Source of the DNA: Bacteroides pyogenes DSM 20611 = JCM 6294
GTDB taxonomy: Bacteria; Bacteroidota; Bacteroidia; Bacteroidales; Bacteroidaceae
Direction of reading: 5' to 3'
DNA: 64,000 nt
NCBI RefSeq assembly: GCF_000428105.1
Contig: NZ_KE386623.1
Coordinates: 72,670 to 136,669 of the forward strand
Below are positions 57,470-64,000 of the stretch, one piece after another; position 1 is the stretch's first letter; each line of letters begins with the position of its first letter. Both the position numbers and the translations under genes were made by a program. A model generated the notes under the pieces. That model saw only the letters and a list, made by a program, of their open reading frames with translations, made no database searches and was not told the origin of the DNA.

Positions 57470-58762
57470 ATGCAACAGAACGAAAATGCGTCTTGCCAAA
57501 AGAAGATAAATCCCATTCGTTGGGTGCCTACCGTTTATTTTGCCATGGGGCTTCCCCTTATTTCCCTCAATCTGGTATCGGTGGTGATGTTTAAAGATTT
57601 GGGAATCGATAATAAATCTATTGCTTTCTGGACTTCGTGGCTGCTTCTTCCTTGGTCGTTGAAGCCGATTTTCAGTCTCGTGATGGAGACGTTCGGCACT
57701 AAAAAGAAGTACGTGGTATTCACCGAACTGATCAGCGCCGTATTGTTCGGGCTGATTGTGTTTGCTCTTCCTTTACCCGACTTTTTCTCCGTGACATTGG
57801 CCTTGATGGGAGCTATTGCGATCAGCGGCTCCACTCACGATATAGCCGGCGACGGCATATACCTTAGTGAACTCGATACGACCACTCAGAGCAGATACTC
57901 CGGTTGGCAGGGAGCGTTTTATAATTTAGCTAAGGTGCTGGCTAACGGGGGACTGGTCTTTCTTGCCGGATGGCTTATACGTTCGATGAATCTTACCATT
58001 ACGCAATCGTGGCAAACGATTATGTTTATCTGTGCCGTTATTTTGTTTTTGGTGGGAATCTATCATTGGAGGGTGCTTCCCACTGATGAACCTAAAAAAA
58101 CGGGAAGTTTCCGGGATAAGACTCAGGAGCTTTGGGAGGTGTTCATCAGCTTTTTCCGTAAGAAATTCATTTGGATTTACCTGGTGTTTATTTTCTTGTA
58201 TCGTTTTGCCGAGGGATTGGTGATGAAAATCGTGCCGTTGTTTCTGAAAGATGCGGTAGAGAAAGGAGGAATCGGACTGACGAACGAGCAATACGGGCTG
58301 GTGTACGGAACGTTCGGAACGGTTGCTTTCATCATCGGCTCCATATCCGCCGGTTATTACGTATCGCGTTTCGGATTGAAAAAGGTGCTGTTCTCTCTGG
58401 TCTGCATGTTTAATATTCCGTTTGCCGTTTATTTGCTGTTTGCCGTTTTTCAGCCGCAACAAATCAGTGTCATCGCTTTAGGTATCGTTGGCGAATATTT
58501 CGGTTATGGCTTCGGATTTGTGGGACTCACGCTCTTCATGATGCAGCAAATCGCACCGGGGAAATATCAGATGGCCCATTATGCGTTTGCCAACAGCCTG
58601 ATGAATCTGGGTGTGATGTTGCCGGGAATGATAAGCGGTTATCTGAGCGATCTGGTGGGATATAAAACATTCTTTATCTATGTGATGGTGGCTACTATTC
58701 CGGCATTTCTGATCACATATTTCATTCCATTTACGTATGACGATTCCGGAAAACGAAAATAA
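57470..58762 (+). CDS. MFS transporter, probable Man-GlcNAc importer
   Basis: A 430-residue inner-membrane protein with about 12 transmembrane helices; the first begins at [19 protein letters not shown]. The conserved loop [18 protein letters not shown] and the general pattern are of the AmpG/sugar MFS group. It is followed by a GH130 phosphorylase. In B. thetaiotaomicron the transporter BT1032 is similarly paired with the Man-GlcNAc phosphorylase BT1033. Import of mannosyl-beta-1,4-GlcNAc to the cytoplasm is the likely role, inferred from that pairing. Confidence 0.85.
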   Translation: MQQNENASCQKKINPIRWVPTVYFAMGLPLISLNLVSVVMFKDLGIDNKSIAFWTSWLLLPWSLKPIFSLVMETFGTKKKYVVFTELISAVLFGLIVFALPLPDFFSVTLALMGAIAISGSTHDIAGDGIYLSELDTTTQSRYSGWQGAFYNLAKVLANGGLVFLAGWLIRSMNLTITQSWQTIMFICAVILFLVGIYHWRVLPTDEPKKTGSFRDKTQELWEVFISFFRKKFIWIYLVFIFLYRFAEGLVMKIVPLFLKDAVEKGGIGLTNEQYGLVYGTFGTVAFIIGSISAGYYVSRFGLKKVLFSLVCMFNIPFAVYLLFAVFQPQQISVIALGIVGEYFGYGFGFVGLTLFMMQQIAPGKYQMAHYAFANSLMNLGVMLPGMISGYLSDLVGYKTFFIYVMVATIPAFLITYFIPFTYDDSGKRK

Positions 58763-58836
58763 ACGCTATCTTAGCGGTGAATTTTGTTTTTTATCGAAAG
58801 ACTTACTTATTTATAACTTATAAAATTTCAATAACA

Positions 58837-59805
58837 ATGAATGCTAACCAAATGCCTTGGGAAGAACGTCCCGCAGGATGTACGGACGTCATGTGGCGTT
58901 ATTCGCAGAATCCGGTCATCGGACGCTATCATATTCCTTCTTCCAACAGTATCTTCAATAGTGCCGTCGTTCCTTTCGGAGACGGATTCGCAGGTGTATT
59001 CCGTTGCGACAACAAAGCGGTGCAGATGAATATTTTCGCCGGTTTCAGTAAAGACGGCATTCATTGGGACATCGACCATGAGCCTATCCGCTTCAAACCC
59101 GGAAATACGGATATGATCGAATCGGAATATAAGTACGACCCGCGCGTGACATGGATCGAAGACCGCTATTGGGTGACTTGGTGCAACGGCTATCATGGTC
59201 CCACGATCGGCATCGCCTATACGTTCGACTTTAAGGAGTTTTTCCAATGCGAGAATGCTTTCTTGCCGTTCAACCGCAACGGGGTGCTTTTCCCTCAGAA
59301 GATCGGCGGCAAATATGCCATGCTCAGTCGCCCGAGTGATAACGGACACACTCCGTTCGGCGACATATACATCAGTTTCAGTCCCGACATGAAGTATTGG
59401 GGCGAGCATCGTTGCGTGATGAAAGTGACTCCTTTCCCCGAAAGCGCATGGCAATGTACGAAAATCGGCGCCGGTTCGGTTCCCTTCCTCACAGACGAAG
59501 GCTGGTTGTTGTTCTATCACGGTGTAATCACCACCTGCAACGGTTTCCGTTATGCAATGGGAGCTGCCATACTCGACAAAGATCATCCCGAGAAAGTGCT
59601 TTACCGCACCCGTGAATATCTGCTCGGTCCGGCTGCTCCATACGAACTTCAGGGCGATGTGCCCAATGTCGTGTTCCCATGCGCGGCTTTGCAGGACGGC
59701 GAACGCGTGGCGGTTTATTACGGCGCGGCGGATACGGTGGTCGGCATGGCTTTCGGTTATATCAAGGAAATCGTTGAATTCACGAAGCGTACAAGCATCA
59801 TCTGA
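58837..59805 (+). CDS. GH130 phosphorylase, probably beta-1,4-mannosyl-GlcNAc phosphorylase
   Basis: A 322-residue five-bladed beta-propeller enzyme with no signal peptide, hence cytoplasmic. The start is the ATG at 58837 ([12 protein letters not shown]); the longer upstream frame has no homology. Motifs: [35 protein letters not shown] with Asp101 as the probable proton donor, and [15 protein letters not shown]. Phosphorolysis of Man-beta-1,4-GlcNAc yields mannose 1-phosphate and GlcNAc. It is 5 bp before the GH92 gene and 74 bp after the transporter, forming one unit with them. Confidence 0.9.
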   Translation: MNANQMPWEERPAGCTDVMWRYSQNPVIGRYHIPSSNSIFNSAVVPFGDGFAGVFRCDNKAVQMNIFAGFSKDGIHWDIDHEPIRFKPGNTDMIESEYKYDPRVTWIEDRYWVTWCNGYHGPTIGIAYTFDFKEFFQCENAFLPFNRNGVLFPQKIGGKYAMLSRPSDNGHTPFGDIYISFSPDMKYWGEHRCVMKVTPFPESAWQCTKIGAGSVPFLTDEGWLLFYHGVITTCNGFRYAMGAAILDKDHPEKVLYRTREYLLGPAAPYELQGDVPNVVFPCAALQDGERVAVYYGAADTVVGMAFGYIKEIVEFTKRTSII

Positions 59806-59810
59806 TAAAT

Positions 59811-62084
59811 ATGAAACGTGTTTTATTAATTTGCACGCTGGTTTTCTCTCTTCTCCCCGTTTATGCGGGAGAAGGGAAGAACCTTTCTGCCGGCGACGGA
59901 AAGAAAGGATTGCCCGTCGATTATGTCGATCCTTTTATCGGGACGACTAATTTCGGAACCACCAATCCCGGCGCTGTGTGTCCCAACGGAATGATGTCCG
60001 TGGTTCCCTTCAATGTCATGGGCTCTTCGGAGAATACGTACGATAAAGACGCCCGTTGGTGGTCTACTCCTTATGAATATACCAATTGTTTCTTTACGGG
60101 ATATGCTCATGTGAATCTGAGCGGAGTCGGTTGTCCGGAATTAGGCTCTTTGTTGCTTATGCCTACTACCGGAGAACTGAATGTCGATTATAAAGAATAC
60201 GGAAGCAAATATAAAGACGAGCGGGCCACTCCGGGATACTACTCCAATTATCTGACCAAATATAACGTAAAGACTGAGGTTTCGGCCACTTCGCGCAGCG
60301 GGATCGCCCGCTTCACATTTCCCAAAGGCAAGAGTAATATCCTGCTGAATCTGGGAGAAGGATTGACAAACGAAAGCGGAGCCATGTTACGCCGGGTGAA
60401 CGATTGCGAAATAGAAGGGATGAAGCTGTTGGGCACTTTCTGTTATAATCCGCAAGCGGTGTTTCCTATCTACTTCGTGATGCGGGTGAATAAAAAACCT
60501 CTCGCCACGGGCTATTGGAAGAAGCAGCGCCTGATGACAGGCGTGGAAGCGGAGTGGGACCCCGATAACGGCAAGTATAAACTTTATCCGCGTTACGGGA
60601 AAGAAATTGCCGGCGATGACATCGGCGCTTACTTTTCTTTTGATACGGAAGAAGGGGAGAAGGTAGAAGTCCGCATGGGCGTTTCGTTCGTCAGCATGGA
60701 GAATGCCCGGTTGAATCTGGATGCCGAACAAAAAGGCAAGGACTTCGACCGGATATGTGCGGAAGCCCGCAGTGCATGGAACGATGATTTGTCGCGTATT
60801 TCCGTAGAAGGCGGGAGCGAGGCGCAGAAGACCGTATTCTACACGGCGCTTTACCACCTGCTCATTCATCCGAATATTTTGCAGGATGTCGACGGCCGGT
60901 ACCCGGCAATGGAAAGCAATGAAATTCTGACAGCGAAAGGCAATCGATACACGGTGTATTCGCTTTGGGACACGTACCGGAACGTACATCAGCTGCTGAC
61001 GTTGGTTTATCCCGAGCGGCAGATCGAAATGGTACGCACGATGCTCGACATGTATCGCGAGCACGGCTGGTTGCCTAAATGGGAACTTTACGGACGGGAG
61101 ACGCTTACGATGGAGGGCGACCCGAGCATTCCGGTCATTGTGGATACATGGATGAAAGGATTGCGCGACTTTGACGTCGAACTGGCATACGAAGCCATGT
61201 ATAAATCGGCCACTTCGCCGGGAGCGCAGAACCTGATGCGTCCCGACAACGACGATTATCTTTCGAAAGGGTACGTGCCGCTCCGAGCGCAATACGACAA
61301 CTCGGTTTCGCATGCGTTGGAATACTACATAGCCGACTTTGCCCTCTCTCGCTTTGCCGGCGCTTTGGGCAAGAAGAAAGATGCCGAAATGTTTTACAAA
61401 CGTTCTTTGGGCTACCGCCACTATTACAGCAAGGAGTTCGGAACGTTGCGTCCGCTTTTGCCCGACGGTACTTTCTATTCGCCTTTCGACCCCAAGCAAG
61501 GAGAAAACTTCGAGCCGAGTCCCGGATTCCACGAAGGAAACGCGTGGAATTATACCTATTACGTTCCGCATGACGTGTACGGACTGGCTAAACTCATGGG
61601 AGGGAAGAGGAGATTCGTCGACAAGTTGCAGATGATTTTTGACGAAGGTTTGTACGACCCCGCCAACGAACCCGATATCGCTTACCCTTACCTGTTCTCG
61701 TATTTCAAAGGAGAGGAGTGGCGTACGCAGAAAGAAACGCAACGTTTGCTGGATAAATATTTCACCACCAAGCCCGACGGAATTCCCGGCAACGACGATA
61801 CGGGCACAATGTCGGCGTGGGCTGTTTTCAGCATGATGGGCTTCTATCCCGATTGTCCCGGATTGCCGGAATATACCCTCACCACTCCCGTTTTCGATAA
61901 GGTGGTGATTCGTCTCGATCCCAAGTGGTATCGGGAGAAAGAACTCGTGATTGAAACGAATCGTGCAAAGCAAGGCATGCTTTTCATCGATAAGATTCGC
62001 TTGAACGGCAAGCGTTTCGATAAATACCGCATCACTCACGACGAACTTGTACATGGCAAAAAATTATCTCTTGACTTAAGATAA
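59811..62084 (+). CDS. GH92 exo-alpha-mannosidase
   Basis: A 757-residue calcium-dependent alpha-mannosidase with a signal peptidase I type leader (1-19, ending VYAGE), so probably periplasmic. Family motifs are VDYVDPFIGTTNFG, LWDTYRNVHQLL, GFHEGNAWNYTYYVPHD and IPGNDDTGTMSAWAVFSMMGFYP. It would remove the alpha-linked mannoses from imported Man(n)-GlcNAc, leaving Man-beta-1,4-GlcNAc for the MFS transporter and GH130. Linkage preference (1,2, 1,3 or 1,6) cannot be read from the sequence. A terminator follows at 62154. Confidence 0.94.
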   Translation: MKRVLLICTLVFSLLPVYAGEGKNLSAGDGKKGLPVDYVDPFIGTTNFGTTNPGAVCPNGMMSVVPFNVMGSSENTYDKDARWWSTPYEYTNCFFTGYAHVNLSGVGCPELGSLLLMPTTGELNVDYKEYGSKYKDERATPGYYSNYLTKYNVKTEVSATSRSGIARFTFPKGKSNILLNLGEGLTNESGAMLRRVNDCEIEGMKLLGTFCYNPQAVFPIYFVMRVNKKPLATGYWKKQRLMTGVEAEWDPDNGKYKLYPRYGKEIAGDDIGAYFSFDTEEGEKVEVRMGVSFVSMENARLNLDAEQKGKDFDRICAEARSAWNDDLSRISVEGGSEAQKTVFYTALYHLLIHPNILQDVDGRYPAMESNEILTAKGNRYTVYSLWDTYRNVHQLLTLVYPERQIEMVRTMLDMYREHGWLPKWELYGRETLTMEGDPSIPVIVDTWMKGLRDFDVELAYEAMYKSATSPGAQNLMRPDNDDYLSKGYVPLRAQYDNSVSHALEYYIADFALSRFAGALGKKKDAEMFYKRSLGYRHYYSKEFGTLRPLLPDGTFYSPFDPKQGENFEPSPGFHEGNAWNYTYYVPHDVYGLAKLMGGKRRFVDKLQMIFDEGLYDPANEPDIAYPYLFSYFKGEEWRTQKETQRLLDKYFTTKPDGIPGNDDTGTMSAWAVFSMMGFYPDCPGLPEYTLTTPVFDKVVIRLDPKWYREKELVIETNRAKQGMLFIDKIRLNGKRFDKYRITHDELVHGKKLSLDLR

Positions 62085-62153
62085 TTTCATATTTGGATTT
62101 TTAGTTAATTTAAAATTGTTTTCTTAGGTATCTGTTGTTTTTGGGTTTCACGG

Positions 62154-62190
62154 GGCTGTCGGAAAGTTTAATTCCGGCAGCCTTTTATTT
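62154..62190 (+). terminator. Intrinsic terminator after GH92
   Basis: GGCTGTCGGAA pairs with TTCCGGCAGCC (11 bp, one G-T), followed by TTTTATTTTTG. Confidence 0.85.
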
Positions 62191-62244
62191 TTGTGGGTGC
62201 GGCTTGAAAGGCGGATCAATATATAAGCACGGAGAGAGGTATGT

Positions 62245-62310
62245 ATGGAAACGTTAGTTTCCCATCGGGGAAACAAAAGTTTCCCCAGCATGAAACAAAA
62301 GTTTCCCCGG
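62245..62310. repeat. 22-bp repeat array, three copies
   Basis: Units begin at 62245, 62267 and 62289, exactly 22 bp apart. The second and third contain GAAACAAAAGTTTCCCC, identical to units of the array at 31474; the first has GAAACGTTAGTTTCCC. It lies 55 bp after the GH92 terminator, before the mobile element. Confidence 0.93.
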
Positions 62311-62436
62311 CGATTTTTTTTGATTCTGAACTATCTCGTTGTATAATAGAGTGTTACCACTTTGTGGTGAATGAATGGGTAACGATTTAGAAATGAGCGG
62401 AGTGCTTTGAAGTACATTGTTTTGAATAGCCAAAGA

Positions 62437-62488
62437 ACGCTCACTATTTTACTTGCAAAGGTACATATTTGCGAGGGAAAGTGAGCGT
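62437..62488. repeat. Two-step inverted repeat at the mobile-element side
   Basis: An outer stem ACGCTCACT/AGTGAGCGT (62437-62445 with 62480-62488) encloses an inner stem CTTGCAAA/TTTGCGAG around an 8-base loop. It is followed on the plus strand by CTTTTCTTG. It could be the terminator of the mob transcript or mark the end of the inserted element. Confidence 0.7.
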
Positions 62489-62529
62489 CTTTTCTTGTTT
62501 TTCTTCTTGTCAGTGAAAGAAAAAAGCAA

Positions 62530-62871
62530 TTACAGCCGCTGCGAGCGGTTGCGGTTGATAAGCTGTTTCCATTTCTGCTCGCACCAATCGGTAATGGAAA
62601 GCCCGTTGATGGTGAGGAGCGGTCGCTTCTTCTCATCCTTGATGATACGGATTTCGCTGTCCTCTTCCGTGAACTCTCTCTTGTATAATCCCGAATAGGC
62701 TTTAGCCGTGCCTCGCTGGGGAGTCTCTGTGCGATACATCTCCGCTATTCTGTCGTCAGAGAAATCCATCTTTCGGAGCATCAGACGAATGTTCAGCAAT
62801 TGATAGAAGCCATTGAAAAAACGTTTTATCCAATTCCGCTCTTCCTCGTAAATCTGACGGTTTCTTTCAAT
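62530..62871 (-). pseudogene. Frameshifted 3' part of the MobV relaxase gene
   Basis: A second reading frame continues the relaxase after its stop: NRQIYEEERNWIKRFFNGF, then LLNIRLMLRKM, and it ends after LLTINGLSITDWCEQKWKQL. Full MobV proteins of Bacteroides usually end with a region of this kind. The frame is open leftward from about 62870 and has no plausible start of its own, so it is best read as the displaced C-terminus (about 110 residues) of the gene at 62826-63785. Confidence 0.7.
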
Positions 62872-63785
62872 TCGGCAATGGCTCTGTCCCTTCCCTTGAC
62901 CGTGTCCTGCAAGAGAACGACTTCCTTTCGGATTTCGTTTTTCTCCTTTTCCGAAAGATGCCGTTGCCGTTCGGCCTCTTGCTCCAAGTCTGCAATACGC
63001 TTCTCTGCCTTGTCGAGTTCGGGGTTCCCAAAGAGGGAGTACAGCGTACCTTTCATTCGGAGCTTGCCTGCCTGCTTCTCCAGCTCCTTTATCTTGGCTG
63101 TGAGTTCCGCCTTTTGAGCTTCCTTCTCTCTTGTAGATTTGAGAATTTCCTTGTAATACTCCATCGTGGTACGGTGCTTGGCTACCGAGCCGTGTACGCC
63201 CCGTTCCAATCCGAAACGCTGCACTCGCTTGGCATAGTCCGTTTGATACTGCTCCAGCTTCTTGGGCGTAAGCACATCATCGGCACAAAGCCGTACCTTG
63301 TTTTTCTTCGTCTTGTACTTCCGCTTCCCATTCTCGGCTTCCTCTTTGGCTTTCCGTCTTTCGCCCGTGACAATCGGGACGACCGTGGCGTGAATATGGG
63401 GCGTTTCCTCGTCTGCGTGGAGTGTGGCAGCGACCACGTTGTCCGCCCCGAAAGTGTCACGAAGCCAATCCATCGATTCATCACACCACTCGTACAGGCG
63501 TCCTTCCTGCTCTATGCGAGCCATATCCTTTGGTGAGCTTGACAGAATAAAGCGTAAGGCTTTGACTTGGTTCTTTGCTACCTTTCGGTAGATACCGGCT
63601 GTGGCGATGCGATGTTCTATCGCTTCGCTACGGTTGGTCACATTTGCAGGGAATTGCACCAATTCCCTGTTCAGGTGTGTGCGAGAAGGATCGACGTTAC
63701 TCGGGGTATATGTCCGCGCTATATGAGCGGTATTTCCCGAGTCGTTGCTTCTCGCCTTGTCTATATGTAATACGGCGTAGCCCAT
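62826..63785 (-). CDS. MobV-family relaxase, C-terminally truncated by frameshift
   Basis: A 319-residue Pre/MobV mobilization relaxase. NTAHIARTYTPSNVDPSRTHLNREL contains the family's Asn/Arg motif. ADEETPHIHATVVPI is the histidine-rich metal-binding motif of the nickase active site. A charged coiled coil follows (about 215-300). It would nick a cognate oriT to start conjugal transfer of the element. The frame stops at 62826, while homologous coding continues in another frame, so the last part is probably lost. The catalytic domain is intact. Integrase and other mobility genes must lie beyond 64000. Confidence 0.88.
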   Translation of the reverse strand: MGYAVLHIDKARSNDSGNTAHIARTYTPSNVDPSRTHLNRELVQFPANVTNRSEAIEHRIATAGIYRKVAKNQVKALRFILSSSPKDMARIEQEGRLYEWCDESMDWLRDTFGADNVVAATLHADEETPHIHATVVPIVTGERRKAKEEAENGKRKYKTKKNKVRLCADDVLTPKKLEQYQTDYAKRVQRFGLERGVHGSVAKHRTTMEYYKEILKSTREKEAQKAELTAKIKELEKQAGKLRMKGTLYSLFGNPELDKAEKRIADLEQEAERQRHLSEKEKNEIRKEVVLLQDTVKGRDRAIAELKETVRFTRKSGIG

Positions 63786-63789
63786 TGTT

Positions 63790-63890
63790 TGAAGATTGAT
63801 TTAGGGGTATCCAAAGGGGCGAAGTCCCTTGGCTCAGAAGGGTATTTTTAGCGATAACGGAGTGCAGCGTGAAGAAAATACCCTAATGAG
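63790..63890. other. Candidate oriT of the mobilizable element
   Basis: Just upstream of the relaxase start are a hairpin AAGGG/CCCTT (63814-63830) and a perfect 10-bp inverted repeat AGGGTATTTT/AAAATACCCT (63839-63848 and 63875-63884). The repeat encloses AGCGATAACGGAGTGCAGCG. Relaxase genes of this type usually have their oriT immediately upstream. The nick site cannot be named. Confidence 0.5.
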
Positions 63891-64000
63891 CTATGGCATT
63901 TCTTGAAATGTCCGCTCCGCCCTGCTCGTACTTCTTTCTTGTTACGTTGCATTCTGTGAATGCCTGCACGCTTTGTTTCTAAGTTTGGCTCTGCAAACTT
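63891..64000. other. Right edge of window, inside the mobilizable element
   Basis: No gene or motif I can support in these 110 bases. Confidence 0.4.

Noticed and set aside
62826..62900. Programmed ribosomal frameshift in the mob gene
   Set aside because: No slippery heptamer of the X XXY YYZ type and no clear downstream pseudoknot; a plain mutation or sequencing error is simpler.

Overview
The window looks like chromosomal DNA of a human-gut Bacteroides (phylum Bacteroidota). The evidence is two SusC/SusD-type polysaccharide utilization loci (PULs), a hybrid two-component regulator, an ECF sigma/FecR pair, promoters of the Bacteroides type (TTTG, about 19-20 nt, then TAnnTTTG), a lack of Shine-Dalgarno sequences before most genes, and moderate GC content. 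I cannot name the species.

Region 1 (35-19004, minus strand) is a heparin/heparan sulfate PUL. In transcription order it holds a hybrid two-component sensor (HTCS), a PL12 heparinase, a surface glycan-binding protein, SusC, SusD, a GH88 unsaturated glucuronyl hydrolase, a second PL12 lyase and a Tat-type lipoprotein with a PHP/DUF3604 metallophosphoesterase fold. The order from HTCS to the second PL12 matches my recollection of B. thetaiotaomicron BT4663-BT4657. No sulfatase lies inside the window, but the left edge cuts the locus.

Region 2 (19095-31190) is mostly housekeeping: a stand-alone TrpB2, a small lipoprotein, SdaA, CorA, MutS2, tRNA-Ser(UGA), an MltF-like lytic transglycosylase, uridine kinase, a Dabb protein and DsbD. 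Region 3 (31470-41370) has a fimbrillin-like lipoprotein, a PaaI-type thioesterase, hisGDCB preceded by a complete histidine attenuator (a leader peptide with four consecutive His, an antiterminator and a terminator), a secreted dual-specificity phosphatase and a sensorless response-regulator/histidine-kinase fusion. Region 4 (41369-47525) is an AddAB-type recombination helicase-nuclease pair.

Region 5 (47681-62084) is a high-mannose N-glycan PUL. It holds an ECF sigma factor, a divergent FecR anti-sigma factor, a SusC with an STN signalling domain, a SusD, a GH18 endo-beta-N-acetylglucosaminidase-like lipoprotein, a DUF1735/LamG surface protein, an MFS transporter, a GH130 phosphorylase and a GH92 alpha-mannosidase. 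Together they form a plausible route from surface glycan release to cytoplasmic phosphorolysis of Man-GlcNAc. Region 6 (about 62430-64000) is the edge of a mobilizable element with a MobV relaxase whose 3' part is frameshifted, and an oriT-like inverted repeat.

The most unusual signal outside genes is a family of 22-bp-period tandem repeats with a GAAAC-N4/5-GTTTC palindromic core. It forms arrays in at least three intergenic regions (3747-3990, 31474-31687, 62245-62310). A diverged array at 41095-41250 contains a perfect 27-bp inverted repeat.
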